This document shows positions 1-9,845 of a stretch of 64,000 bases of DNA, in pieces (the stretch's first letter is position 1; every line of letters begins with the position of its first letter). Where the stretch lies: contig DASYNP010000015.1 in assembly GCA_036008465.1 (NCBI GenBank), positions 7,004-71,003 on the forward strand. Direction: 5' to 3'. The notes under the pieces are model-generated. The model was not told the origin of the DNA and searched no databases. It saw only the letters and a program-made list of their open reading frames with translations. The stretch comes from DASPSM01 sp036008465 (GTDB lineage Bacteria > Planctomycetota > Planctomycetia > Planctomycetales > Planctomycetaceae). A program made the position numbers and the translations under genes.

Positions 1-2445
1 ATTCACCGCGATTTGAAACCGTCGAATATTTTGGTCTGCCTGTACGACGGTCATGCGGTCCCGAAAGTGATCGATTTTGGGCTGGCCAAGGCGATGCACC
101 AACCGCTCACGGAACATACGCTCTATACCGCCCACGGGTTCATGATGGGGACGCCCTTGTATATGAGCCCCGAGCAGGCCGAGTTCAATAACCTCGACAT
201 CGACACCCGCAGCGATATCTATTCGCTCGGCGTGATCCTGTACGAGCTGTTGACGGGAACGACGCCGCTCGATCGGCAGCGAATCAAAAACGCCGCTTGG
301 CCAGAGGCCGTGCGACTGATCAAGGAAGAAGAGCCGAGCAAGCCGAGCACCAAGCTCGGCACCAGCGGCACTTTGCCGTCCATTGCTGCCCAGCGGAGCC
401 TCGAACCGGCGCAGCTGAGCCGCGCGGTGCGCGGCGACCTCGATTGGATCGTGATGAAGTCGCTCGACAAAGAGCGATCGCGAAGGTACGAGACGGCCAA
501 CGGTCTGGCCCGCGACATCGAGCGCTATCTGGCCGACGATGTCGTGGAAGCGCGGCCGCCGTCTGCGAGCTATCGGCTGCGAAAGCTGGTGCGTCGCAAC
601 CAGGGTCTGGTCGTGGCGGTAGGTCTGATCGCGCTGGTGCTGGTCGGAGGCATCGCCGGAACGACGTGGGGAATGATCGAGGCCGTGCAAGCCCAGCGCG
701 CCGAAGCTGCGCGGGCCGAAGGGGAGCGGCTCGCCAAACTCGAAGCTGAGGCGCAGGAATCAAAAGCCGAAGCCGCCAACCAGCAGGCGCAAAAGCGGCT
801 CACGCAAATCCAGAAGGGCAACGAGATCATTACGTCGATTTTCACCGATCTCGACATCCGCGAAGCGAAAAAGGGGACCGGGCCGCTGGAGGCCGTGCTG
901 GCCGAGCGACTTGTCAAAGCGGCCGGCCAACTGGAAGGAGAAGCGGTCGGAGACCCCCTGGTGGTTGCAGGTTTGCAGGATCGACTGGGCCTGTCGCTGC
1001 TCAACCTGGGCCATCCGAAAGAGGCCATTCCGCTCTTCACGAAGGCTGCGGAAACGCGCCGCACCCACCTGGGGGCCGACCACCCCGACACGCTCGCGAG
1101 CAGCCACAACCTCGCGGAAGGCTACCTGGCTGCCGGCAAGCTCGACGTGGCCCTGCCCCTCTTAGAGAAAACGGTGAAGCTCAGAAAGGCCAGGCTCGGC
1201 ACCGATCACTCCGACACGCTGGAAAGCATGAACGACCTGGCGTTGTGCTATGAGGCCACCGGCAAGCTGAATTTGGCTCTGCCGCTTTTTGAGGAGACCC
1301 TCAATCTCTGCCGAACGAAGCTGGGAGGCGAGCACTCCACGACGCTCGCCTGCATCAACAACCTGGCATCGGCCTACGGGAACGCTGGCAAACTGGATCT
1401 GGCCCTGCCGCTGTACGAGGAGGCTGTCAAGATCGCGAAGGCCAAGCTGGGCGCCGAGCACCCCGACACGCTCACTTGCATGAACAACCTGGCGTTGGGC
1501 TACAAGTCCGCCGGGAAGATGAACCTGGCCCTTCCGCTGCTCGAGCAAACCTTCAAGCTCATGAAGGCCAACCTGGGTGCCGACCACCCCAACACGCTTG
1601 CGAGCATGAACAACCTGGCGTCGGCCTACGGAGACGCCGGAAAGCGGGATCTGGCCCTGCCGCTGTACGAGGAAACCGTGAAGCTCAAAAAGGCCAAGCT
1701 GGGCGCCGACCATCCCGATACGCTCGTTAGCATGAATAACCTGGCGTCGAGCTACCAGGCCGCCTATAAGCTCGACCTGGCAATTCCCCTTTTTGAGGAG
1801 ACTCTCAAGCTCAGGAAGGGCAAGCTGGGCGCAAGCCACCCTGACACGCTCGCGACGTTGCAGAATCTCGCCGAGGCGCACCTCACGGCAGCGGCTCAGG
1901 AGGCATGGTTGGGCCGAGACAAAGAGCATGCCGAGACTTGCCGACGCGCGCTCGAACTCGCAAAGAGTTCAGACGATGCAGTCACGCTCGATCGGGTGGC
2001 CAGGGTTTGCTGCCTACGTCCCACTGGGGACGCAGCGCAAGTTGCCGATTCCCTCACCCTGGCCCGCAAGGCAGTCGAACTCGGCGAGGGCCACCGGGCT
2101 TCGCCCTATTTCCAGCTGACCCTCGGAATGTGCGAATTTCGCAAAGGCCATTGGACGGAAGCCGACGCCGCCCTGAGCTCTGCGATGAAGGCTGCTACGC
2201 AAAATTCCTCCGTCTGGTCGACGTCCGCCTTCTACCGCGCCTTGACCCTGCTTCGCCTGGGCAAACCCGACGAAGCCCGCAAACTCGCCAGCGAGGCCGC
2301 GTCGAAAATGAAGCCCCTTCCCCAGGAGCAGAAGAACCATTTCCGGAACGACGACCTGATCGTGTGGTTGGCTTACAAGGAAGCCAAGGAGCTGTGCAAT
2401 CTGGAATCGGCCTCGGCAGCGTCACGACGAGCCGGCACAAAATGA
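1..2445 (+). CDS. Ser/Thr protein kinase with C-terminal kinesin-light-chain-type TPRs (5' truncated by window edge)
   Basis: The reading frame is open from base 1 and begins inside the kinase catalytic loop (IHRDLKPSN), so the ATP-binding lobe lies outside the window. Next come the DFG motif (VIDFGLAKA, about residue 25) and the MSPEQ activation-segment motif. A single membrane segment follows at about residues 203-225, then an Ala/Glu/Gln-rich coiled coil (about 230-275). Seven 42-residue TPR units (nt 1009-1890) share the pattern LALPL.EE..KL....LG..HPDTL.SMNNLA. The layout predicts a cytoplasmic kinase domain and a periplasmic or extracytoplasmic TPR domain joined by one helix, a common planctomycete arrangement. 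The substrate is unknown. The TPR block probably binds partner proteins. Assignment to the family is firm; the missing N-terminus prevents checking of the Lys and Glu residues. Confidence 0.95.
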   Translation: MHRDLKPSNILVCLYDGHAVPKVIDFGLAKAMHQPLTEHTLYTAHGFMMGTPLYMSPEQAEFNNLDIDTRSDIYSLGVILYELLTGTTPLDRQRIKNAAWPEAVRLIKEEEPSKPSTKLGTSGTLPSIAAQRSLEPAQLSRAVRGDLDWIVMKSLDKERSRRYETANGLARDIERYLADDVVEARPPSASYRLRKLVRRNQGLVVAVGLIALVLVGGIAGTTWGMIEAVQAQRAEAARAEGERLAKLEAEAQESKAEAANQQAQKRLTQIQKGNEIITSIFTDLDIREAKKGTGPLEAVLAERLVKAAGQLEGEAVGDPLVVAGLQDRLGLSLLNLGHPKEAIPLFTKAAETRRTHLGADHPDTLASSHNLAEGYLAAGKLDVALPLLEKTVKLRKARLGTDHSDTLESMNDLALCYEATGKLNLALPLFEETLNLCRTKLGGEHSTTLACINNLASAYGNAGKLDLALPLYEEAVKIAKAKLGAEHPDTLTCMNNLALGYKSAGKMNLALPLLEQTFKLMKANLGADHPNTLASMNNLASAYGDAGKRDLALPLYEETVKLKKAKLGADHPDTLVSMNNLASSYQAAYKLDLAIPLFEETLKLRKGKLGASHPDTLATLQNLAEAHLTAAAQEAWLGRDKEHAETCRRALELAKSSDDAVTLDRVARVCCLRPTGDAAQVADSLTLARKAVELGEGHRASPYFQLTLGMCEFRKGHWTEADAALSSAMKAATQNSSVWSTSAFYRALTLLRLGKPDEARKLASEAASKMKPLPQEQKNHFRNDDLIVWLAYKEAKELCNLESASAASRRAGTK
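1009..1890 (+). repeat. Seven tandem 126-bp units encoding TPRs
   Basis: Within the kinase gene, seven consecutive in-frame 126-bp units encode 42-residue TPRs. Units 3-6 are the most alike at both protein and DNA level (CTGGCCCTGCCGCTGTACGA recurs), which suggests expansion by unequal recombination inside the gene. Confidence 0.85.
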
Positions 2446-2673
2446 GAGCATCTGGAGTTCCCTTCATGAGGCCTCGGGTCACAAGTTCTTGTCTTGGGCC
2501 TGTTGACCTCGCCTCACTGCGGCATTTTCCTGGGGATATTACTGGGGCATTGTACAAGCGGCCGATGACTCGGTTCCGCAATCCGGACCGGCCGCCGGTT
2601 TGCTTGCCAGTCGGTCACTCGCAGGGATAACCTACGAAGAGCCGCGATGGCCCAAGACCGCAAGGAGCGACCC

Positions 2674-4629
2674 ATGCTGACGCGAGGTCTCTCACCAGCA
2701 GCCGTGCTGTCGAAAAGGCTTGCCGCCGCGATTCTGTTGTTGGTCGGCCTGTTTGGCCGGTTCGTCGCGCAAGGGGGTCAAGAGAGTCAGTCCGGTGTCA
2801 GGTTGCCGACGCTCGACCGAGTCTTTGCCGCCTGGAAGGCGCGGCAGGAACGCATCAAGTCGTTTTACTTTGCTTGGAATCTCCACGTCGCTTTGCCCAA
2901 GGGCTATCAATTTGTGCCCGAGGGCTATCAATTTCCGTTTGCGGGGGGCCTTGCCGGCGTACGCAAAGGCGATGTCGCACTCGACACTGCGAAGGACGTT
3001 GAATTCACCGCGCCACTGTCGGAGTGGTCAGGTGACGGGCGCGACCGCCTGCGCAGTGATTTCACTGCCTTTCTCTACAGCGGGGTCGACGGCTGGAAAG
3101 AGATTCAACGATCTCGTGTTACGCGGAACGGAATTCTGAACTCCCGACTACTGTTCCCAGCCCACTCGGCTGAGGCGCCGAAGATCGCTATCTGGCGCCA
3201 GGTCCCGGTCAAGCATCCGTCGAATCGGTTTCGCTCCGCCAATTTGTTCGAGGAATCCGAGATCGACTTGACTCCCTTGCGTCTGGCGCTGCGCCCCACG
3301 ACGACGGCCTCCGATTGGTCCCCGGAGAACTGCCGAGTCCTCAGCGAGGATGCGCTTCTCGGCAATGTGCATTGCATCAAACTCCAGATGGACAAGGTGG
3401 ATCATTCCGAGCGATGTTGGGTCGACCCGAATCGCGATTACAGCGTCGTGCGCTGGGAGCGACGACACCAAGACTTGGCAGCCCTCGATTTCGCCATCGA
3501 GGTGCAACAGGGTCCGGACCACGAATGGCTTCCGCACCGGTGGTCGTGGCGACTTTCGCCAGACGCCGCCAGTCGGGCCGCCTCATTCGAGGCGACGGTG
3601 ACCCGCCGCATGATCAATAAAAAACTTCCCGACGCAACGTTCGCCGCGGACTATCCGCCGGGGACGCGAGTTTACGACGCGAGCGTCGATCTGCCGATTT
3701 ACGACTGGGACGACCGGTTTGTGGACCGGGACGACCAGTCCGGAATGCTTCCGCCCGACGAGGCGCGGGTCACCCTCAACGCGATCGCCGACGCCTGGCT
3801 CAAAAGACAAGCGACCGTGAAGCGATTGAAGTACACCTGGCGCGAAGAGTTCCTCCGCACCAAAATCAACACGCTGTGCATCGACGGCGAGAAGGTCATG
3901 AAGGAATTCAAAGTACCAGCCGGGGCATCGCCGTCTCCACAACTTGTCGAATTTCTTCGCGTACCTGAGCCTGGCGGGAGAAGAACATCGCTCATCGATC
4001 AATCGAAAACCGTCTTCGACGGCGCCACCACACGCTCGCTGTGGTTCAGCGACGACCCGCAATCGCCCGGCGGAATACTCGACATCACGGCTGGGTCCCG
4101 CGGGCTCGACGGCGGTCCGTCGATTGACCATCTGATCCTCGTGTACCGTCCGTTCGACGCCAGGTTCAAAGACAGCAAAGTCGCCCAACTGCGCGATCCC
4201 GCCAGGTTCCGCGTGCGCAAGCAGAAGGGCCGCATCGGCAACGTCGAGTGCGTGGTGATCGAAACGGAAGACGGTCCCGGATGGCAGTTGTCCTATTGGC
4301 TCGATCCGGCCCGCGACTATCTCCCGTTACGTGAGCACGTCGTGGACGATGGCCAAGATCATAAACGCGTGGACTATTCCTACCGGGCCGATCCCACGTG
4401 CGGCTGGGCCTTGGCCGGCTGGACGGAACCAATCGCCGGCGCGGGCGGGAGCCTGTGGGCTCCGAGGACGGACACCGTCATCGAGTTCACGGTCAACCAA
4501 CCGATCCCGGCTTCCGATTTTCAGATCGATCCGCCCCCCACTGTGAAGGTGCAGGACCGGCGAATCAATCGCCGCGCGGCACGCCAGAAAGCCCGCGATC
4601 CGGCTTCGGACGCTCGCGATGCAAAATAG
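2674..4629 (+). CDS. Secreted protein with two homologous halves, function unknown
   Basis: About 651 residues. The ATG at 2674 is preceded by AAGGAG at 2662-2667 (6-nt spacing), which is better than the in-frame ATG at 2647. The N-terminus has a basic region and a hydrophobic stretch (AAAILLLVGLFGRFVAQ), consistent with a signal peptide or anchor. Residues about 47-340 and 368-640 appear to be two copies of one domain. Each begins with a helix (LDRVFAAWKARQERIKSF versus LNAIADAWLKRQATVKRL) and later has G.V.C..(L/I)......(C/Y)W(V/L)DP.RDY. This layout resembles LolA/LolB-like or DUF2092-like lipid-binding shells found in planctomycete exported proteins, but I do not recognise a named family. 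It has no cotranscribed neighbour: the next gene is convergent. Confidence 0.8.
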   Translation: MLTRGLSPAAVLSKRLAAAILLLVGLFGRFVAQGGQESQSGVRLPTLDRVFAAWKARQERIKSFYFAWNLHVALPKGYQFVPEGYQFPFAGGLAGVRKGDVALDTAKDVEFTAPLSEWSGDGRDRLRSDFTAFLYSGVDGWKEIQRSRVTRNGILNSRLLFPAHSAEAPKIAIWRQVPVKHPSNRFRSANLFEESEIDLTPLRLALRPTTTASDWSPENCRVLSEDALLGNVHCIKLQMDKVDHSERCWVDPNRDYSVVRWERRHQDLAALDFAIEVQQGPDHEWLPHRWSWRLSPDAASRAASFEATVTRRMINKKLPDATFAADYPPGTRVYDASVDLPIYDWDDRFVDRDDQSGMLPPDEARVTLNAIADAWLKRQATVKRLKYTWREEFLRTKINTLCIDGEKVMKEFKVPAGASPSPQLVEFLRVPEPGGRRTSLIDQSKTVFDGATTRSLWFSDDPQSPGGILDITAGSRGLDGGPSIDHLILVYRPFDARFKDSKVAQLRDPARFRVRKQKGRIGNVECVVIETEDGPGWQLSYWLDPARDYLPLREHVVDDGQDHKRVDYSYRADPTCGWALAGWTEPIAGAGGSLWAPRTDTVIEFTVNQPIPASDFQIDPPPTVKVQDRRINRRAARQKARDPASDARDAK

Positions 4630-4695
4630 AAGGCGCTCGTCGCGGCGAGGGATCGACGTCCTCTTATCTCTCCTTACCGGCCCGCCGGTTGGCGA

Positions 4696-7255
4696 TTAAT
4701 TGGAGGTGACTTTACCTCTGCGCACAATCTCGCGCAGCAGTGATCGTGGTATGGTGGTTTCGTCGGCCTCGACCGTCATGAGCGAGGGGCACGAGGACAG
4801 TTTCCGAACACCCTGCGCTGTCACCTGCGTCTCCCGCAGGTTCAGTGTTCGCAGTCTTGGCATCGTCGCAATTGCCTCAAGTGTCGCATCGCTCGTCTTC
4901 GTGCCGCGCAAATTGAGGTCGCCCAGATAGGGCACCGTCGCCAGTCGCCGAATGCCGGCGTCGGTAATTCTCGCGCAATTCGACAGATCCAACGACGTGA
5001 GGCTTGGAATCGTGGCGATCGTTTTCAGGCCATCGTCGTCCACGTTCGATCCGCTCGCGTCAAGAATTCCAAACCGCTTTATTTTGCAAAGGCTTGCCAG
5101 GCCGGACCCATGAATATCAGTTTTGGCGACGGACAGGCTCCAAAGCAACGGTGGCAACCCGGCGGTGGCAATTGAACTGTCCGTAAGCTTCGTCTCTGCA
5201 AGCTTCAACGTAGTCAGGCTCTTGCACGGCCTCAAATCCATCAGACCGTGACCAGTGATCCCTGTCCCGCTCAGATCCAAGAGCCACAGCTGTGGGAGTC
5301 CGATCAGGTACGCAAGTCCGCCGTCCGTAACCTGCTTACAACCAGCGAGATTGATGGTTCTCAACGTGGTAAGCCCCTGAACGTCCTGGAGCATGGCGTC
5401 CGTCGCGTCGCTATTGCTGAGATCGAGCGCTTGAACGTCCACGCAATTTCGAAGGTCACGGAGTCTATTGCCGCCGAAGTGTGCTCGCTTTATCGCGATG
5501 CTTTGCGCCAAACGCGCCCCCGTCCATCCCGAGAGTGTTGTCTCATTGACTGTCGACCCTTCCAGTACCAACTCTCGAAGTCGACGGCCGCTACAGACGC
5601 GGCCGATGTCCGCTGCGTCGACCGCCGAGTCGCGGATGGTCAACGACTCGAGCCGCTCCAGAGCGCCGAGGTGCCCGGCTTTGTTTTTGAGAATTGTGCA
5701 GCCGTTAAGCAGGAGACTTCTTAGCGCTGGCGAGCTCGTCGCAATTTTCAGAGCGCTCGCCGACAGTCGGCAATGATCGAGAGTCAGGTCTCTCAGCGTA
5801 CCGCCGCGGCTTAAGTCGACAGCCGCCGCCTCATCAATTTCGGCGTTGGCGAGGACGGTCCGCAACCCATTGGAATCGATGCCCTGGATCGTAGTGTCTG
5901 AATTCCACGAATCGAAGACTCGAGTGCCTCGGCATTGGACCGTTCGCAGGTGGGGCAGGCGGCGCAGCACCTCAATCGTTTCGTCGTCGATTGCAGCGCA
6001 GCCGGAGCAGTCGAGGAATTGGAGGGACGGGGCAGCCGTGCCAAGGCTCTGAACGGCCTGTCGCGTGACACTGCAACCTGCGATCGACAGCGTCTCCAAT
6101 CGTGGACAGTTCTTCAAATGAGCGAGCGTGCCGCTGAAGATCCGGGTGTGTGAAAGATCGAGCGTCGTCAGCCCCGGCAGCCTGCCCAGCGTCGATAGGC
6201 CTTTATCATCCAATTCCGTTTTGCTCAGAATCAACACGAACAGCGAGTGGTGCCCGTCGAAGAACGTCAATCCGCGCCCCGTCACCTTCGTCCCAGCCAG
6301 GTCGAGGAACCTCAATCGCGGCAACTGGGCCAGCGATTCGAACGCGGCATCGGTGATTTTGCTGCAAGCCCGAAGTCTGACTTGGGATAACGCCGGGAAT
6401 GCGCCGCGCAAACTTTGGAGGCCGCGGTCCGTCACTGGTGTCCCGCTGAGATCGAGATTGACCAGGTCGTTCAACGACGCAAGATGCGCCAGGCCGCTCC
6501 CATCGAGCGCGCGGCAATCTGTGAGGTCGAGGGTCCGGAGCAATCTGATCCGTGAGACGTCGGCCAGTCCAGCGTCATCAATGCCCGACGACGCAAGCGA
6601 GAGCGTCTCCAACGACTGGCAACGCGTCAAACCCGTGAGCCCCGCTGCTGTAAAGCCCGGGTCCCTTGATGACAGCGCGGCTGAGCTCTGTCGACGCTGT
6701 CCAGCCTTTGAGATCGCTGTCGGTGATCCCGATATGGTCCAGCACGAGCGTTTCAAGGTGTGGTTGTTCCGATAAGAATGCCGCGAGATCGGAGCCGGCG
6801 AGTCCCGTAATATTTCTGAGCGTGACTTGTATGAGCGATTGCGACGTACCGAACCAGCTTTTTCCAGACCCAATTAACCGGCAGTCAACGATGCTGAGAC
6901 TAGTCAGCTCGGGAAGCGAGGTGATTGATTTCAATCCGTCGCTTGAGATCGGGCACGCAGAGAAGTCGATCGCAGAGATTGTCCGCACGGACCCAATGTC
7001 CCGGGCGATCTCGTCGGTGATCGCGATCCCGTGACAGGTCACGCCCCTTTCCGAAGCGCGAAACTCACGACCGGGTAATTGCCCGAATTCTTCGGTCAAG
7101 GCCCAGATTAGTCGCGCATGATGTCTGGGCCATGCGGCGTAAATCCCTATTGCCGCTGCTACGAAGAGAACGGCGATCAGCCAGCGACGTCGCCCCAGCC
7201 TCCGCCATCTCGCTGACGGACGGTCGACGTCGGCCGACAATTCCAGTTCGGCCAT
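4696..7255 (-). pseudogene. Membrane-anchored leucine-rich-repeat protein, interrupted by a frameshift
   Basis: The N-terminal part (7255 down to about 6660) has a basic start, a transmembrane helix (WLIAVLFVAAAIGIYAAW, residues about 25-42) and then LRRs. The LRR array continues in another frame from about 6660 down to the stop at 4696, giving about 850 residues if joined. The switch lies near the CCCGGGTCCC stretch at 6656-6665: ...GWTASTELSRAVIK reads in one frame and GFTAAGLTGLTRCQSLETL in the other. Repeats follow the RNase-inhibitor/F-box-like pattern L..LDLS.....D.GL..L, with more than 20 units. One indel in a short G/C run could be a real inactivation or a sequencing error. The LRR domain would lie on the far side of the membrane and probably mediates protein binding. 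Confidence 0.8.
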
Positions 7256-7523
7256 TTTCCCCTCCGCGGCCCGCGATAATCATCGAATCTACAGCGTACT
7301 CGGTTGGGCGAGAAGGGGGCGAATCCCATTCACAAGCGGTCCCCGAGCACTGCCAGTCGGCGGCGGGCTAAGTCCTCGGTCGCCGACATCCCAGTCCGCC
7401 GTTTACAATCGTCACGTCCGGCGATGCTGCGCTGACGTGACAGCAATCGCGTACGATCCGGCGCGCCGTCCTCGCTCCCGCGATGCTGGTTTAGATCTGA
7501 TCCTGCTTTAGAAAGGTCAACCC

Positions 7524-7940
7524 GTGAAAATGAATCCTGGCAGGTTGTCTCGCAGAGCTTTTTGTGCGGCAAGCGCCGGCGTGGCGGCGTTCGGTTTCAA
7601 TCGCCTTGCGGCGGCCGCCGACACCGAAAGCAGCAAGATGATCACGCAAATCGCCAAGTTCAAGCTCAACATGAAGAAAGAAGCCGAGGCGATTGAGGCC
7701 CTCAAGGAGCTCTGTGCCGCAGTCGAAAAGACCGAGCCGGGCGTGCTGATCTATCTGTGTCATCGCTCGACAAAGAAACCCGACGAACTCGTGTTCTTCG
7801 AGGTCTATAAGGATGAGGAAGCCTACAAGGCTCATGTGAAAACGCCGCATTTTGCGAAGCTCCGCAAGGGCTTTGCCACGCTCTTTCAACTTCCCCTCGA
7901 GGTCGCTCGGTTGGACCGCGTGGGCGGGTTTGCACGTTAG
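7524..7940 (+). CDS. Tat-exported antibiotic-biosynthesis-monooxygenase (ABM/YgiN-like) domain protein
   Basis: 138 residues. The twin-arginine leader SRRAFCAASAGVAAFGF indicates export of a folded protein. The mature part (from about residue 38) has the dimeric ferredoxin-like ABM layout: K(F)KLN..KEAEAIEALKEL, EPGVLIYLCHRS, ELVFFEVYKDEEAYKAHVKTPHF. These match the quinol-monooxygenase/YgiN-like superfamily, small cofactorless or haem-associated enzymes, though many members have no known reaction. A GTG start at 7524 follows GAAAGG at 7511-7516; an ATG lies two codons later. The gene is 7 bp from the next one and is probably cotranscribed with it. Confidence 0.8.
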   Translation: MKMNPGRLSRRAFCAASAGVAAFGFNRLAAAADTESSKMITQIAKFKLNMKKEAEAIEALKELCAAVEKTEPGVLIYLCHRSTKKPDELVFFEVYKDEEAYKAHVKTPHFAKLRKGFATLFQLPLEVARLDRVGGFAR

Positions 7941-7947
7941 CGTCACC

Positions 7948-9039
7948 ATGAAGAACCGATTTACGATCCGTGTCGCCCCGTTCTTTCTGACAGGCCTGAT
8001 AATCGTGTCAGGCCGCGGTCGTTTGCTGGCGGCCGATTACCCGGCCCCGGTGTCCGGCGACTTCGTGCTTCGCGAATTTCATTTCGCCTCGGGCGAAACG
8101 CTGCCCGAGCTGCGGATGCACTATCGCACGCTCGGGACTCCGCGGCGCGATGACAAAGGCGTCGTTCGCAATGCGGTCCTGATCATGCACGGCACCACGG
8201 GCGAAGGAGGCAATTTTCTGAGACCGGAATTTGCCGGCCAGCTGTTCGGCAAGGGGCAGCTGCTCGACGCCTCGCGTTACTATCTCATCCTTCCCGATGC
8301 GATCGGCCACGGGCGTTCGAGCCGGCCGAGTGATGGGTTGCACGCTCGCTTCCCGCGCTACGGCTACCGCGACATGGTCGCAGCCGACTATCGACTCTTA
8401 ACCGAGGGGCTCAAAGTCAATCATCTCAGGCTGGTGATGGGCACCTCGATGGGCGGGATGCACACCTGGCTGTGGGGCGAGCTTTATCCCGATTTCATGG
8501 ACGCCCTGCTGCCGCTGGCGAGCTTGCCCACTCAGATCTCGGGACGCAATCGCATCTGGCGGCGGGCGATTATCGATTCCATCCGGAACGACCCCGAGTG
8601 GAAAAACGGCGAGTACACCGTTCAGCCGCCCGGCTTGCGGACGGCGGCCTTTATGCTGATGTTCATGAGCAGCAACCCCGTCCAGCGCCAGAAGGAGATG
8701 CCAACCCGCGAAAAAGCGGACGCGGCCATCGACCAGTTCATCGCGCGGACGCTACGGACCATGGACGCCAACAACACACTTTATGCACTCGACGCCTCGA
8801 GCGACTACGACCCCAATCCCGATCTGGAAAAGATCAAAGCTCCGCTATTGGCGATCAACACGGCCGACGACCTGATCAACCCGGGAGAGCTGGGCATCCT
8901 CGAGCACGAGATCGGCCGCGTGAAGCGCGGCAAAGCCGTGGTGATTCCACTCAGCGACCAAACCCGTGGCCACGGCACCCACACGCTGGCCGCGGTCTGG
9001 AAGAAGTATCTCGAAGAGTTACTGCGGCAATCAGAATAG
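7948..9039 (+). CDS. Secreted alpha/beta hydrolase of the homoserine O-acetyltransferase (MetX-like) family
   Basis: 363 residues from the ATG at 7948, which begins a signal peptide (APFFLTGLIIVSG...LLAAD). The core follows the MetX-type fold: MHYRTLG, NAVLIMHGTTGEG, and a nucleophile elbow GTSMGGMH with Ser167. Candidate acid residues are Asp307/308 (NTADDL) and the candidate base is His342/345 in GHGTHTLA. True MetX enzymes are cytoplasmic and use acetyl-CoA. A signal peptide and no methionine-pathway neighbours argue for a hydrolase or esterase of this fold rather than methionine synthesis. It forms a two-gene unit with the upstream ABM protein, so the two may act on the same exported substrate (inference). 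Confidence 0.85.
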   Translation: MKNRFTIRVAPFFLTGLIIVSGRGRLLAADYPAPVSGDFVLREFHFASGETLPELRMHYRTLGTPRRDDKGVVRNAVLIMHGTTGEGGNFLRPEFAGQLFGKGQLLDASRYYLILPDAIGHGRSSRPSDGLHARFPRYGYRDMVAADYRLLTEGLKVNHLRLVMGTSMGGMHTWLWGELYPDFMDALLPLASLPTQISGRNRIWRRAIIDSIRNDPEWKNGEYTVQPPGLRTAAFMLMFMSSNPVQRQKEMPTREKADAAIDQFIARTLRTMDANNTLYALDASSDYDPNPDLEKIKAPLLAINTADDLINPGELGILEHEIGRVKRGKAVVIPLSDQTRGHGTHTLAAVWKKYLEELLRQSE

Positions 9040-9051
9040 GGTGCCGTCGGG

Positions 9052-9792
9052 CTAAATCACCGGTGGCAGATTCGACTCAGACTCCCTGAGCGCGCCCTGT
9101 ATCTTCTCGAAGAAATCTCGACTCGACCCAAACTTCTGACGCTTCAGTTCTGCCATCAGACTGCGTGGCTTAACGACAAGATCGAGTCGTTCTTCACCGA
9201 TCCGGTAGCTGAGAAGAACGTTCTTTAGGTTCCGGTGCAGCGAAAGGTCCACGACATCCTGGCTGTGAATGACGTACTCATAACTGAGGCCGTCGATCTT
9301 GACGAAGTGAGCCTCGGGGTGAATGTAAATCAGCCCGACGTCCTCGGCCAAAATCTTCATTGAGCTTTCAGTGGCAGCATTCTCGAGCGAAATGTGAATT
9401 CCTGCGGGATCAAAGCCAGAACCAAAGTCGTCGCTTCGACACAGGTTCGTGCGCACAATGTGTCGCTCGACGAAGACCGGAAGAAACATCAACATCATGC
9501 CGCCGACCCAACAGCACAGTGCGATGGCGAGCAGGCTCGGAGTGTCGGCAGCGATCGAAACGAGGCAGATCACCCCGCCGAGCACCAACCCTGAGAGACC
9601 GAGAACTGCACAAACGAGAGCCGTTGCCTTGATCGGCGTCCGGAGATGGGAGTAGTTGGGCTCCTTGACCAGGCAATAGGAAATGCCGCTCTTTTCGGGT
9701 GACAGACCGGTCGGCAAGCTGCGCAGCATTGCTTTACTTGCGGCGACGGCTCGCGCCCGGAAATCCGATTGGTCGCTGTCAGCTGAGATCAT
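9052..9792 (-). CDS. Hypothetical protein with two transmembrane helices
   Basis: 246 residues from the ATG at 9792. The upstream frame stays open but overlaps the neighbouring gene and has shadow-like composition. A soluble N-terminal region of about 60 residues is followed by two hydrophobic helices (ATALVCAVLGLSGLVLGGVICLV and LLAIALCCWVGGMMLMFLPVFV). The C-terminal cytoplasmic domain of about 120 residues is predicted mixed alpha/beta (GLIYIHPEAHFVKIDGLSYEYVIHSQDVVDL). The C-terminal part resembles a PH-like membrane-associated fold, but this is only an impression. It lies 53 bp downstream of the zinc-ribbon membrane gene on the same strand and is probably cotranscribed. No catalytic motif was seen. 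Confidence 0.7.
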   Translation of the reverse strand: MISADSDQSDFRARAVAASKAMLRSLPTGLSPEKSGISYCLVKEPNYSHLRTPIKATALVCAVLGLSGLVLGGVICLVSIAADTPSLLAIALCCWVGGMMLMFLPVFVERHIVRTNLCRSDDFGSGFDPAGIHISLENAATESSMKILAEDVGLIYIHPEAHFVKIDGLSYEYVIHSQDVVDLSLHRNLKNVLLSYRIGEERLDLVVKPRSLMAELKRQKFGSSRDFFEKIQGALRESESNLPPVI

Positions 9793-9845
9793 TCGTAAAC
9801 CGCGGTTGGGGCTGGGGGGAAACAAAGGAGAGGTTCGTTCATCGT

